Shown: positions 23,701 through 34,400 of the stretch, one piece after another
How the letters are laid out: each line of letters starts with the position of its first letter
Numbering within the stretch: position 1 is the stretch's first letter
Assembly (NCBI GenBank): GCA_037127315.1
Contig: JBBBDQ010000330.1
Location: forward strand, 7,065,501-7,129,500
Direction: 5' to 3'
DNA: 64,000 bases
Source of the DNA: Ascarosepion bandense
Lineage: Eukaryota; Mollusca; Cephalopoda; Sepiida; Sepiidae
Notes under the pieces: model-generated
Database searches by the model: none
Told to the model about the DNA's origin: nothing
Seen by the model: only the letters and a program-made list of their open reading frames with translations
Position numbers and translations under genes: made by a program

Positions 23701-24559
23701 TTTGTATCTGAAATGTAAACAAGGCAATTTCTTAAAATTCAATGGATTTACTTTAAACTGTCATTTTAATTACTTCAAACATTTGTTACAGGTTTTTCTA
23801 ACAAAGGAGGGTACAGGTTCAAAGCCTGCCAGAGAACACAGATTGATAGATGTAAAACACAGTGTTAAAAAAAAACAAAAAAATTGAGTATTTTGAACAG
23901 AGGTAAAAAAAAAAAATGTTAGAAGTATGTAACAGCTGACAAATTGCTAGCCTTCATTAGAACATGAAAATTATCTAAAATGGAATTTTTTGTATGTTGT
24001 AATGCCATAGTCATGTACCCGTTAAAGCATGAAAAAGCTGTTCATTTTACTGAACATTTTAGAACATTAATACAGTATTCATAGCTGATTCTATTAATTG
24101 ACAGCTTAAGTGTTTTAATGAGTATTGCCTCGAGAATCTGTAGTTTGATTTGTTGTTTTCTTGGTGTAGGATAGCTGTATTACAGATCATTATTTTTCCA
24201 TATTGTAAATGTAGACAAGAATATTTATATTTGAAGCAGGAAAAAAAAAGGAAAATTAATTTTTAGCAACACAATTTTCCGATTACATTTGTTACCATAA
24301 CTAACACCCCTAAAGATGATCTCGGAAAGAGGTTGAAAGTACTTGGGTACCTTAAGAAATGAATGAAAATAACATCTGTCAATGTTACAGCTCATTTCCG
24401 ACATATTTTGATTGTAATATGCAAAAGATTATCCGTGAGTATTAACAGATTTTATTAAAAAATAAGCAAACATAGTGTTCGCAATTTATTTAATCTGACA
24501 TATATATTATATACACACACACAAGATTTGGTTCACTGAATTCCGCCAAAATTTTTTCT
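23701..24559. other. AT-rich stretch, no gene seen
   Basis: No family motif recognised. Short frames here are not supported. Confidence 0.5.
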
Positions 24560-25118
24560 CATAATAGCCCATCTTGCTCATTTATAAATCTTTCATTCAC
24601 CTATCTATTGAATATTGCTGCCGTATTTGGTCTGGGTATCCTGCTGTGTATCTAGAGATTCTTGACAAAATTATTCAAAGGGTTTGTTAATGTGGCTGAT
24701 CCTGACCTGACATCTTGACTTCAGTCACTTTCTCACTGATGTAATGTGACTTCCCTATCTTTTCTACAGATATTTTTATGCTATTTTGATGAGTGTTTTT
24801 TTTCCTAGTGCCTTGACAACATGAATCTAAGTGTGCTACTAGATTGTTAACTTAATCTCACCATATAACTGTTGAACAAGCGAGATTCAACCAACACTCC
24901 TATTCTAACAGTTTGTGTGGAACTCCCAATTTCCTTGCTTCCCTGCAACCTACAATCTTCAAAACTTTAAATCCAATATTAGTTGCCATTTTCTGTTTTC
25001 CTAAACCTAGTTCTGTTATTTCCTCACACATCCTACTAAAGGCTTCTCATTCTCAACTTGTAACCTCCTGCATCTTAGTGGCATTATCACCTTCCTTGGG
25101 GTGAAATAATTAAAAAAA
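24560..25118 (+). mobile_element. Jockey-type LINE 3' fragment
   Basis: Plus-strand reading includes YKSFIHLSIEYCCRIWSGYP, LDKIIQRVC and TSLQSLSH..., followed by the family tail CTCCTGCATCTTAGTGGC and CTTGGGGTGAAATAATTAAAA. 5' truncated and decayed. Confidence 0.8.
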
Positions 25119-25289
25119 AGTTAAATATATAAAAGCAAACACTGACTTCAATGTTACATCAACAAACAATAAAGAGATGCTTAGCTTTAATTTTTATTGA
25201 TTTGTTTTAATGGATTTTCAACCCTTTGCATGTTATCTCAAGCTTGTAAGAATTTTTTTTTTTTTTAGATAATGGTTTAATCTTACTAA

Positions 25290-25460
25290 CCTATAGCTGG
25301 AGAGAAAAAGAGGTGGATTCATTCCTTTCCCAAAGATATTTGTGCATAAATGAATATAAATAATTCTAACTCAGCTCTATAACTGACAATTCATTGCCAT
25401 TCTGTTTGCCTATACAAATATTTGGATCATTTCCCAATCCTTGCTGTTCAGCTTCAGAGT
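25290..25460 (-). mobile_element. SINE-A fragment
   Basis: Matches the middle of the family (TAACCTATAGCTGGAG, CCTTTCCCAAAGATATTTGTG). Head and tail are diverged. Confidence 0.55.
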
Positions 25461-25474
25461 TCAAAATTACACAA

Positions 25475-25800
25475 CCATGTGATTGACAAATTATTCTCTG
25501 CCATGTGACCCTTATCCCAGATAAAACATCAACAGCCTTTCAGTATTATATCACTTTTACTATGGCAGATGGGTGGACAAGTTACATTCCTCAGTGGCAC
25601 CAGCTCAGATATTCACTAGGGCCCACCATGACATGTTCATGATGACAAACCATCCACATTATGTTCCTTTTGATACAGACCAATACATCTTTTTCCCCCC
25701 AAGACTGTGGATTTGTCACACAGACTCCTAAGAGAAGGCTTAACTGACAACTACAATCTTAGTCTTTCTTAAAGTCCATTCAATTAAACAAACCCACCAT
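25475..25800 (+). mobile_element. LINE-2 (jockey-like) C-terminal fragment
   Basis: Diverged reading of the end block, with an FPPKTVDLSHRLLRE and DNYNLSLS segment comparable to 21150-21260. Many stops. Confidence 0.5.
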
Positions 25801-25892
25801 TTATGTCAGATATATTGATGGCATCTTCATTCAAATAAAATCTGTTAATGACATTGTAGAACTGAATTTCTTTTGTTAATTTCCATTTTAAA

Positions 25893-26250
25893 TAATAAAC
25901 AAAGCTAACAGAAGAGGCTTTGCACAAAGAATAAGAATGATATACCCCAGTGATCATAATAAAGGGTTTGGTTTGAAATTCCTAGCACCTGAAAAAGGCT
26001 GGAATGTACAACGGCCGAAGAGTCATATAAATAGCAACAAAGATGAGGATAATAGTCCAGATAATGTAAATAGTGTAAATACTAGCTCATCTCAGACAAA
26101 AAAACAAATTTCTAGATATTCTCATTGACTATAACAGCAATAATTTTACCACATCTCTATCCAGAAAATCTGCAAGTTCTAACATTTGTCTTTGAAACTG
26201 CAACAGTGAATACCTTGAAAAACAAAACTGGTGTCATTAATGCTGTATAC
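25893..26250 (+). mobile_element. Penelope-like element terminal region and RT-linker fragment
   Basis: ATAATAAAGGGTTTGGTTTG and CACCTGAAAAAGGCTGGAA...CAACGGCCGAAG form the terminal (pseudo-LTR) signature seen also at 47375 and 41880. It is followed by coding-like sequence (FLDIL-like, then TTSLSRKSASSNICL...EYLEKQNWCH) comparable to 28340-28500 on the minus strand. Decayed. Confidence 0.6.
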
Positions 26251-26307
26251 CTACCTAGCTGTATACAGGAAAGGAATGTTCTTATCCTCTTAAGTATGAG
26301 GATACTA

Positions 26308-27033
26308 TTAGGTTGTCCCAAAAGTTCGTAAACACTTGCGAAATGGGTCTATCTGGTCCAGCACAATCGAGACAAGTGATGGATTCAGAAAAAGCAAGAG
26401 ACACCGTCGGTTCCAAAACAAGATCGATTCGGCAAGAAAGTCATGTTGTGCAGTTGGTAGAACTTTGAAGGAATCCTGCATTTTGAGTTGGTTCTGAATG
26501 GTCTTGCCATCAGTGCCAAACTTTAATGTCAGCAACTTTAGCGGGTCTACGAAAAGTTGAAGCAAAAATACCTGGCTCTGGTCAACTGAAAGAGTGCTTT
26601 GATGCAGCAGAACAATGCCAAGCCACACATTGCCAGGAAGACCAAAGACAAGTTTGAAGAGCTGGATGGCGTTGAGGTTCTTCCACATCCAGCCTACAGT
26701 CCTGACTGTGCTCCATCAGATTACAGCCTTTTCCGCTCAATGCAACACTTTCTGAAGGGCAGCCGATTTGTCTCGTTTGATGAAGTCGAGGAAGCGTGTT
26801 TAGAATTCTTTGATTCGAAGCTGGCTGAATGGTACTTTGATCAGATCCAAAAGTTTGCAGATCGATGGCAGAAAGTCTTGGTAAATGATGGTCTTTATTT
26901 TGAGCATTAATTTTTGTTGGTTTTGCGAGTAAAATTTAAATTTTTTGCAAGTGTTTTCTGGTAACCTTAGGTTACTTGGCGAGTAAAATTTCAATTTTTT
27001 TGAAAGTATTTACAAACTTTTGAGACAACCTAA
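26308..27033 (+). mobile_element. Mariner element with intact ends and deleted transposase N-terminus
   Basis: The terminal inverted repeats are clear: TTAGGTTGTCCCAAAAGTTC on the left and the complementary ...TTTTGAGACAACCTAA on the right, each flanked by TA at 26306-26307 and 27034-27035. The plus strand encodes the C-terminal transposase: ALMQQNNAKPHIARKTKDKF with the second catalytic Asp region mutated (QQDNAKPH expected), then VEVLPHPAYSPDCAPSDYSL, which keeps the third Asp, and FDQIQKFADRWQKVLVNDG to the stop. A full mariner is about 1.3 kb; this copy is 726 bp and lacks the DNA-binding domain and first Asp. It cannot move itself but could be moved in trans. Confidence 0.92.
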
Positions 27034-27289
27034 TATTAGAGTAAAGTAGAAGAGTAGAGTGATTATAGTTACTAGCAATGAATCTACTTTATGTAACATG
27101 CAAGTCTTGTATTTGTTTATATACTATTATTCCCAACTTCTGTTTTGGTGATTACTCACACAGCAACCTTTTAAGGTTACAACAATTTATAACCAAATCC
27201 AATGAGCTACTCATTTCCCTCATATATATTTTCTAAACATATGTTGTTAAATGTAAGAGACAACGAATGTCTATTATGTTTAACTATGA
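27034..27289. other. AT-rich spacer, no gene seen
   Basis: The stretch from about 27150 to 27230 has weak resemblance to the Penelope reading at 29055-29100 (AACCAAATCCAA.GAGCTA), so it may be a scrap of that family. Confidence 0.35.
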
Positions 27290-28790
27290 GCCGTTCTAAA
27301 CGTCGTATTTTTGCTTTCATTTCAGTTGAAAATAAAGACAAAAATTCTCCAACATTTGGATAATTATTTATTGGTTTTCTTCTAAGCTTTCAGCTCACAT
27401 GAGCCATCTTCAAAGAGGTTGTTTAAACTGAAATATTATAAAATTCCACCATCACCAACGATTTTATTTTGTGTTGACAAAATAAAACTCCGCTTGGCAA
27501 CGGCAATAGTTACCAAAAATAATAAACGCAGTTCTTAAGTTTGCGATGCGTTTTTATGACATCACACCACGGGATAGTGTGAAATGACAAAAAAACCATC
27601 TAGTCAAATGCAATGTAATATGTTATTTCCTGTTTTAAAGTTGATTTTATTGAGTGTTGGTTGTTTCGATTTGATGTACATGGCCTCCAATATCTGCAGG
27701 TTCCTCTTACTGTGTGTATGAGTAGGGATCACCATATTGTTGACCAAAATCTGTCTTATATTACCTACATGTTTATGTTTTTCAGAGAAATGTTGTTTAA
27801 TAGTACTCTGATCAGAAAGATCACATGTAAGTCTACGGGAGAGCATGGTTGTAGTAAAACCAATATATGTACTAGGTTTTTGATGAATATCAGAGATGCA
27901 ATCTCTGAATGGGCATGTAAATTGGTACACTACATTGGTTTTTTGTAGAGAATTTAGTTTAGTGCTTGTTGGATTATTATAGACTATGAGGTCAATTGTT
28001 TTAAACTTTTTATAATATATAATGAGTTTAATTTGATTATTACTTTCCACTGGTTTAACATTTCTACGTATTATGTTTTTGAGAGTTTTTTCATCTTGTT
28101 TATAATTATTATGTATTTGGTTGCAATAGTATAAGTTAATAGTGTTATGTTTATTTTGATGTAAACCATTATTATTAATATTATCATTATTGTTAGAACT
28201 ATTGTTAATTTTGTTGAGATACATTTTAATTTGTTGATCAATAACGGAGTTAGGAAATCCATTATTGACTAGTGTTTGCTTAATGTTGTGTAATTCTTTA
28301 TAAAATATAGATTTGGAAGAAGATATCATTTGTGTGCGTTGAAGTAAGTTTTTTATAACAGCTAACTTATATCGTTGGGGGCATTCACTATTATAATTAA
28401 GAAGACACAAATTTATGCTAGTTGGTTTCCTATATAGAGAAGTAGTAAATTTATGTGTGCTAGAATCAATGAATACATCAAGGAATGGGAGTTTGTCATT
28501 AATATTAAGTTCTAATGTAAATTTAAAGTGAAATACGTTTAAAAATAAACTTTAATGAAAAAATACATTAAAATGTGAGGGGGGTTGTAAATTTGACTCC
28601 ACAAGAGTGATTCCACATTCTCCTAGTACTGTGAGTAATTCCCCTATTGATATTGTCTTCATTCAGCCCTTTTCATATTTTTGCCAACGAAGCCCTTTGA
28701 AAAAGTGTTGGCCGAAAGGTTCCTCGGTTTTGGGGATAAGTATGAAGTCTTTTCTTTTTAGAGCAATTTGTGGTTTCTGTGGGTACCATT
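27290..28790 (-). mobile_element. 5'-truncated Penelope-like element
   Basis: The minus strand carries, in order, a diverged RT remnant (28570-28790), the RT thumb and GIY-YIG endonuclease frame (27604-28551), an untranslated stretch, and a terminal block near 27400 (GAAGATGGCTCATGTGAGCT) of the kind that ends Penelope elements here. Its upstream edge abuts a CA/TA microsatellite, so most of the RT is missing. I looked for a hammerhead ribozyme (CTGATGA...GAAA) near the end and did not see one. Confidence 0.75.
27604..28551 (-). pseudogene. Penelope-like polyprotein fragment: RT C-terminus plus GIY-YIG endonuclease
   Basis: An open frame of about 316 codons, without a natural start because the element is truncated. 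It begins with FKFTLELNINDKLPFLDV and TSLYRKPT, the conserved end of Penelope reverse transcriptases, followed by KLAVIKNLLQRTQMISSS (thumb), an Asn-rich linker (SSNNNDNINNN), IIRRNVKP, and the GIY-YIG domain: VVYQFTCPFRDC, then STYIGFTTTMLSRRLTCDL, KQHFSEKH and ILEAMYIKSKQPTLN. The second half of the domain signature (YIG) and the catalytic Arg and Glu positions look present. In Penelope elements this domain nicks the target for reverse transcription. The absence of stops over 948 bases suggests a younger insertion than its neighbours. Confidence 0.8.
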
Positions 28791-28797
28791 CTTTATT

Positions 28798-28812
28798 CAC
28801 ACACACACACAC

Positions 28813-28846
<34 letters not shown>
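28798..28846. repeat. (CA)n(TA)n microsatellite
   Basis: CA repeats to about 28815 followed by TA repeats to 28846. Confidence 0.95.
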
Positions 28847-28939
28847 AGACTGGATATCATTATTGATAAGTATCTGTTTTATGTTATTTAATTCTTTAAA
28901 GAAAATTATTTAAAAAAAAAAAAAAATTAAAAGAACATT

Positions 28940-29345
28940 TCTAGATTTTCTCATTGATTATAACAGCAATAATTTTACCAGAACTCCATGAATGTCTGCT
29001 AATTCTAACTTTTCTAAACTATAACAGTGAATACCCTGAAAAATATAAAACTGCTGTCATTAATAACCAAATCCAAAGAGCTAAACTTATTTCCTCATCC
29101 AAAATAATTTTTCTTACAAAATTAAATAATACAAAACTAAAAATTATCAATAATGGGTGCTTTAATTATTTAGTTGGCAAGCAAATCAAATTTCATCTAA
29201 GCAACAACAATTCTAATAATAAAAGCTTTTCAAACATAATATTAACAAAAACATTCTTAACATGTGTTACCAAAATGAAAGGCCTTTTCAAATTTCTGTA
29301 CTTTTCCTCTGAAATGTATATTAGACAATTTTTTGACTGTGAAGA
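28940..29345 (+). pseudogene. Penelope-like element fragment, opposite strand
   Basis: The plus-strand frame includes FLNYNSEYPEKYKTAVINNQ, AKLISSSKIIFLTKLNNTKL and an Asn-rich linker, parallel to CLLNYNSECPQRYKLAVIKN in the minus-strand copy just upstream. It stops at the linker; no GIY-YIG follows. With 27290-28790 it forms a divergent pair separated by the CA/TA tract. Confidence 0.7.
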
Positions 29346-29644
29346 ATAATCTTAGAAAAGTCAAAATGTCTTGGTTTTTTTTTTTAGCATTTGCCTTAAA
29401 CATTATGAAAAGTGAGCAGAGCTTATTGGCCTTGGTTGGCAGCCAATCTAGGTAAAGGATTGCTGATTTCAAAACCAGGGCAGATTAGACTCCTTAGACA
29501 CCTTGATGAAAACACTTCAAGTAAGCAACAACATCTTTGTGACAAGGTCAGATGCGCTACAGCACAGTAGCCAACTTCCAAGTCATGGTCAGGCAAGGAT
29601 CCAGGTTCCACAGAAGCCACTTTTTTTTTTAAAGAATCATAAAC

Positions 29645-29835
29645 ATCAGGCTGTGCTAGGGGTATAATGGACAGTGACTTAGAATAAGAAATTAGAGAGC
29701 CAAGTTCATTGCATTCATTTATGCAAAAATATCTCTGGGGATGGGAATGAATCCATCTCTTCTCCACCCAATTATGGGTTAAATAACAGGGCAGACTGGG
29801 CTTTCTAACTATAGTTGGCAATCCAGTTCACAGTA
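29645..29835 (+). mobile_element. SINE-A copy
   Basis: Here the head is on the plus strand: a degraded head (GGGGTATAATGGACAG ... GAGAGCCAAGTTC) followed by TTCATTTATGCAAAAATATC, CACCCAATTATGGGTTAAAT and GGCAGACTGGGCTTTCTA, the reverse complement of the minus-strand copies. The long minus-strand frame 29423-29821 is antisense to it and not a gene. Confidence 0.65.
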
Positions 29836-30369
29836 GGAGGAAAACTGAATTCAATCCCATAACAATTGTCCATGGTCTCCTCAACAATGAGGATAGAATG
29901 AAAAAAAAAGTTACCTATTAATTCTGTACTACACTATTCTCATAAATTGTACAAGTCAATTACAAATCCAAGGTACAGTCAATTTTGTGCTATTATGTTA
30001 GTTCTGTTGTAAAATAATTCTATTCATTTATGCAATCCACATTGTCTAAAAATGACATGTCAGCCATTCCTAACTTTCCCTTCTAATTATATAGGGATTG
30101 GTTCCTCGGGTTATTATTGATCGTATTGTTTTATTGGTGGCACAGGTTATCATATTCAATTAAGGGATTCGTCATTGTTTATAAAATTTCTTATTAATTT
30201 CTTATTCTATACCAACCAAAAATTCCTGTACCACCTCCCCCCCACCACTTTGCCAGCCATGCTCAGCCTCATTATTCCCATTCTGCTATCCTACACATCT
30301 GTTTAGATTTCTTGTATAGATTTTATTTAAACAAATGTAGGTGTAGATATTGCAAGCAAAAAAATAAAT
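29836..30369. other. No gene seen
   Basis: AT-rich with one C-rich island (30232-30245). Nothing recognised. Confidence 0.5.
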
Positions 30370-31080
30370 AAAAATCAATCCCACAATTACCTGCAGGGGA
30401 TATGTTGCAAGACCTCAAGTAGATGCATTGAAACTGTAGTTAGTGTAAAACCAAACACATTTAAATTTATATCTTGTTGAGTATGAACCGGTGTCATAGT
30501 GGGAAGTCCTGTTAATTTAAGTTCTGCTCCATGTACAATATTATTAGTTAAACATTGCTTATTAAATGGGCAGATTTCTAGTTTGTTGCAGTTATAATTA
30601 GATACTGTTTATAAACTGGTATGCTGTTTAATAATTTTTTGTTATGCTCTTTTATGATAAATTGCTTATTGAGCATACAAATATAGCTAAAAGTTACCAT
30701 ATTCCTAATTAAAGATTTCACAGAATACACTATTAGCAGGAAAAGGTTTACTTAATATAAAAAAAAACAAAACTTTTGCTTGCTTTAGTCATTTAGTGTT
30801 TATTTCTACATCCACACTGCCTATATTAATAAATGCTCTGATATTGAGTACTCTTCCTCCATAAACATAGCAAATTTTAAATGCTATATAGGTACACACA
30901 CACAGACAGAAATTCTTTTGTTCCAACAGATACTTTGATAAAATTTAATTCTTAAATTTATCCTCATAAAAGATTAAACATAGCTAATAATAAAATGGAA
31001 TGGTTATGACAATATACTACTGTAATGAAAGTTGTTTGATGGATAGAAGATTCATTCTTACCATAAATGCAATAAGTGAT
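30370..31080. mobile_element. Pogo/Tigger-like non-autonomous DNA element, split by an insertion (tentative)
   Basis: CAATTACCTGCAGGGGATATGTTGCAAGACC with AGATGCATTGAAAC at 30380-30440, and the GATAAAATTTAATTCTTAAA...GGTTATGACAATATACTACT block at 30944-31035, recall a widespread animal pogo-group repeat. The two parts are separated by Penelope sequence at 30475-30930. Assignment is from memory of the family and needs a repeat-library search. Confidence 0.35.
30475..30930 (-). pseudogene. Penelope-like element fragment, pre-GIY-YIG Cys region
   Basis: Minus-strand reading gives FSYICMLNKQFIIKEHNKKL, then NKLEICPFNKQCLTNNIVHG, matching the Cys-containing segment that precedes the YIG in a subset of these elements (form CPLNGKCLTxNIVYxA). 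Diverged from the 27.6-kb copy, so a second Penelope lineage. Inserted in the element above. Confidence 0.6.
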
Positions 31081-31394
31081 AAATAATAACTAAAAAGAGC
31101 AATCAAAGACCACAGACCTTTGCTAAGGAAATACTGACATTGTCTCAGTGATTAGCAAGAGGTGATTTTTAAAATGAGAAAGAAAAAACAGCAATGAAGT
31201 TGACCACTATCTAGAGTGAAAATGCTATTATCACTCACCTCTAATATAAATAACCAAGTTCAATTGAGCTGTTATTTTCTTTCCAGATCATTGCTAAATA
31301 TTGATTAAATATAATCACGTTCTTCCATGTGTTCCCTCAACATATTACTCTAAATTATTGAACAATTCATAAAAATACAATAGAAGCAGTTAAA

Positions 31395-31512
31395 ATTCAA
31401 GACATCTTCTTGCAGTATAAAAAAATAAAAGGAAAAAAAAAATAAAGGAAAAAAAAAAAAGAAAAGAAAAAAAAGGAAGGGAAAAAAGGAAGGGAAAAAA
31501 AAAGGAAAAAAC
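31395..31512. repeat. A/G-rich simple sequence
   Basis: Runs of A interrupted by GG, from AAATAAAAGG to AAAAAAGGAAAAAA. Frames through it are low complexity and not genes. Confidence 0.85.
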
Positions 31513-32634
31513 TTGCTGCTTCTTTTACATGTTTCTTTTTTTCTGAATCGCTATGCTTGATAAACATTTTATAGCAGAATTTGTTTTTGGAGTTGGGGTA
31601 GAATTCAGTCCAGCAGTCACACATCTTAAGAACTTGTCCTCCCTGCAACTTCCAGACTCATGCTGGCAAGAGTGTATACAGGCCATAGTGTCATTGTTTT
31701 CCTCTTTTTGACAGGTCAACTTGTGGAACGTTGTTTACTCAGGTAAGCATTTCTTTTTGTTATATTTTTTCTGGCTGGCTTTTGTACTTTTTTCTTAGAA
31801 AACGGTGCACATGACACCAATTCATTTGTATTTATTCCACATTTCCATGGCCTGTTTAAGTAAACTGATGTGTGCCTCATCCTAAAAGTTTCAACCCTAC
31901 AGCAGCACCTCTCACACTGCACTAAAGAACCAAGTTTGGTGCATACAATACCATTGTGACTGTGGCTATAAGAATTTGGCAGTAAGTGTATGGGCACATC
32001 ACACTAATTGGTATTACATCCTACCAAGGTGGCAGGATGTGACACAAAGTCAAACAAAGATGAAATGAAAAACTTTAACAATTTTTTTTTTTAAATTATC
32101 AAATATTTAATATGAAAATTTGGGCAATGGCATGTCAGTGTTGCCATATCTTCACTTTTCAGCAATGTTTTAAAAAGCAATTATTTGAATTGTTATGAAA
32201 ATAAATTCATACGTTTTCTTTGTTCTTGAGACTTAACAAAAATACTATTTATTTTACTATTATTTATTGAAATAGTTGACCAAACATTTGCTAATGGCCA
32301 ATTGATTAAGGGTAAATAAGGATTTTCTTATATTTGATTCAGGTATTTTACTCAGTAAATGTTTACAAATTCATGAATAAAAAAATTTGTTCTTCTATTT
32401 ATTTCTTTATATATTGGTAAATGATGAAAATTTACATTAGTTCTAATTGTATTATTTTTTACAATGTTCTAAATATAAAATTATTCTTGTAAATAAACAA
32501 TCTACTAAAACAATCTATTAAATAAACGATGTTTAATACTTTTGTTTAAAGTTCTGAAGAACAAAAAAATTATGATTAGATTTTATATCAATTCTAATAA
32601 TCACCTTTTAAAATAATAAACATTGCCAAAGAAT
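31513..32634. other. Unassigned stretch with a possible micro-exon
   Basis: No transposon recognised. It is less AT-rich at 31560-32060 than elsewhere and holds one pair of strong splice-site-like signals (see 31715-31742). 32060-32634 is AT-rich. Confidence 0.4.
31715..31742 (+). other. Possible 28-bp micro-exon
   Basis: A pyrimidine tract (TTTTCCTCTTTTTGACAG) ends at 31714 and a strong donor (CAG|GTAAGC) starts at 31743. The 28 bases between could be a small exon of an unseen host gene on the plus strand. There is no other gene evidence nearby, and 28 is not a multiple of three, so this is tentative. Confidence 0.2.
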
Positions 32635-33059
32635 AATTCTAAATAGTAAGTAGCTTTCATTTTCTTTACCAAAGTAATAAACACTTAGCAGACATACCTG
32701 GCTAACATATGTTACTTTTCCATTTATTAAAATCCTTATTCAGATGAGAGGCTCACTTATTTCTCTAAATGTCACCATCTTGTCCTCTTTTGGCCAAGGA
32801 GTGCATTCTCTTTCATAGAAATGAGGATGGCAAAGAGAAAGAAATGGTACTAGAAGATCATTGGATATTTCCATTCAATCACTTCAGAACTTATGAGTAA
32901 GACAAGAAGAGACAGAGAATTAAGAATATTCTCAAATTGGCTCTTGATCAGTAAATTTTTCAGATCTTGCTTGAATAAACAATTTAATATTTGTTCAAGT
33001 GTTTCTAACCAATGTACCAAAGATATTTTTCGAAACACTTTTTGCAGTTTGTCTTGACA
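32635..33059. repeat. Duplicated 0.43-kb segment, copy 1
   Basis: Nearly the same sequence recurs in direct orientation at 36035-36486, from ATAGTAAGTAGCTTTCATTT to TTTTTGCAGTTT. This copy lacks 48 bases present in copy 2 and carries about 22 bases (TGGTACTAGAAGATCATTGG...) that copy 2 lacks. Function unknown; the minus-strand frames are short and unrecognised. Confidence 0.9.
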
Positions 33060-33464
33060 GACCCAGATAAACAGATTTGATAAATGTTTGAGAAAGCTGC
33101 TTTGTTTTTCCTTAATACTGAAAAGTAAATAAATGGTGAAGTGAATGAAAATTAAAAGACTAAAAAAAGCAACAAATCAAAAGAATGGATACATAAATGA
33201 AAATAGAACTAATTTGGGGATTATGAATTATCTATTTTTGAAGATTTAAAATTTTCAAAAATCTATCAAACAAAAAATGATTCAATTTATGTTTTGTCAT
33301 TAAAGTAAAAAGTAAAATAAAATACAATGGAAGCAAAAAGACAATGAATGACTGGAATGAAATTAAGAAACAAGAATATAAGAAATATCAAAGAATAAAA
33401 ACATTAAAAAGACACAGAAATTGGAAAAATAAGATGATAGAAATAGACAAAGAAATCAACAACA
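33060..33464. other. A-rich stretch, no gene seen
   Basis: Leads into the GA tract; no motif. Confidence 0.5.
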
Positions 33465-34400
33465 GAGAGAGACAGAGAAAAAGAGAGAGGGAGTCAGAGA
33501 GAGGGAGTCAGAGAAAAAGGGAAAAAGGGAGAGAGAGAGAGAGAGAAAAGAGAGAGAGAGAGACAGAGAGAAAAGAGAGAGAGAGACAGAGAGAAAAGAG
33601 AGAGAGAGAGACAGAGAGAAAAGAGAGAGAGAGAGACAGAGAGAAAAGAGAGAGAGAGAGACAGAGAGAAAAGAGAGACAGAGAGAAAGAGAGAGACAGA
33701 GAGAAAAGAGACAGAGAGAAAAGAGACAGAGAGAAAAGAGACAGAGAGAAAAGAGACAGAGAGACAGAGAGAAAGAGAGAGAGAGAAAAGAGAGAGAGAG
33801 ACAGAGAGAAAAGAGAGAGAGAGACAGAGAGAAAAGAGAGAGAGAGAGACAGAGAAAAAAGGGAGAGAGAGAGAGAGAGAGGGAGAAAAAAGGGAGAGAG
33901 AGAGACAGAGAAAAAGGGAGAGAGAGACAGAGAAAAAAGGGAGAGATAGAGAAAAAGGGAGAGAGATAGAGAGAAAAAGGGAGAGAGATAGAGAGAAAAA
34001 GGGAGAGAGATAGAGAGAAAAAGGGAGGGAGAGATAGAGAGAAAAAGGGAGAGAGATAGAGAAAAGAGAGAGAGAAAAAGAGAGACAGAGAGACAGAGAG
34101 AAAAAGGCAGAGAGACAGAGAGAAAAAGGGAGAGAGACAGAGACAGAAAAAAGGGAGAGAGAGAGAGAGAAAAAGGGAGAGAGAGAGAGAGAGAAAAAGG
34201 GAGAGAGAAAAAGGGAGAGAGAGACAGAAAAAAGTGAGAGAGACAGAAAAAAGCGAGAGAGACAGAAAAAAGGGAGAGAGACAGAAAAAAGGGAGAGAGA
34301 CAGAAAAAAGGGAAAAAAGGGAGAGAGAGACAGAAAAAAGGGAGAGAGAGAGACAGAGAAAAAAGAGAGAGAGAGAGAGACAGAAAAAAGGAAGTAAACA
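33465..34400. repeat. GA-rich satellite-like tract
   Basis: About 0.93 kb almost entirely of G and A on the plus strand, with isolated C in GACAG and T in GATAG. Recurrent units are GAGAGAGACAGAGAGAAAAG and, further right, AAAAAGGGAGAGAGATAGAG. Frames of up to 330 codons on both strands (Arg/Glu-rich or Ser/Leu/Phe-rich) are products of the composition and are not called as genes. Confidence 0.95.

Noticed and set aside
27290..27600. Hammerhead ribozyme at the Penelope end
   Set aside because: I looked for the CTGATGA and GAAA cores on both strands and did not find them in suitable order.
29423..29821. 132-codon minus-strand frame
   Set aside because: Antisense to a SINE-A copy and includes its body; no domain.
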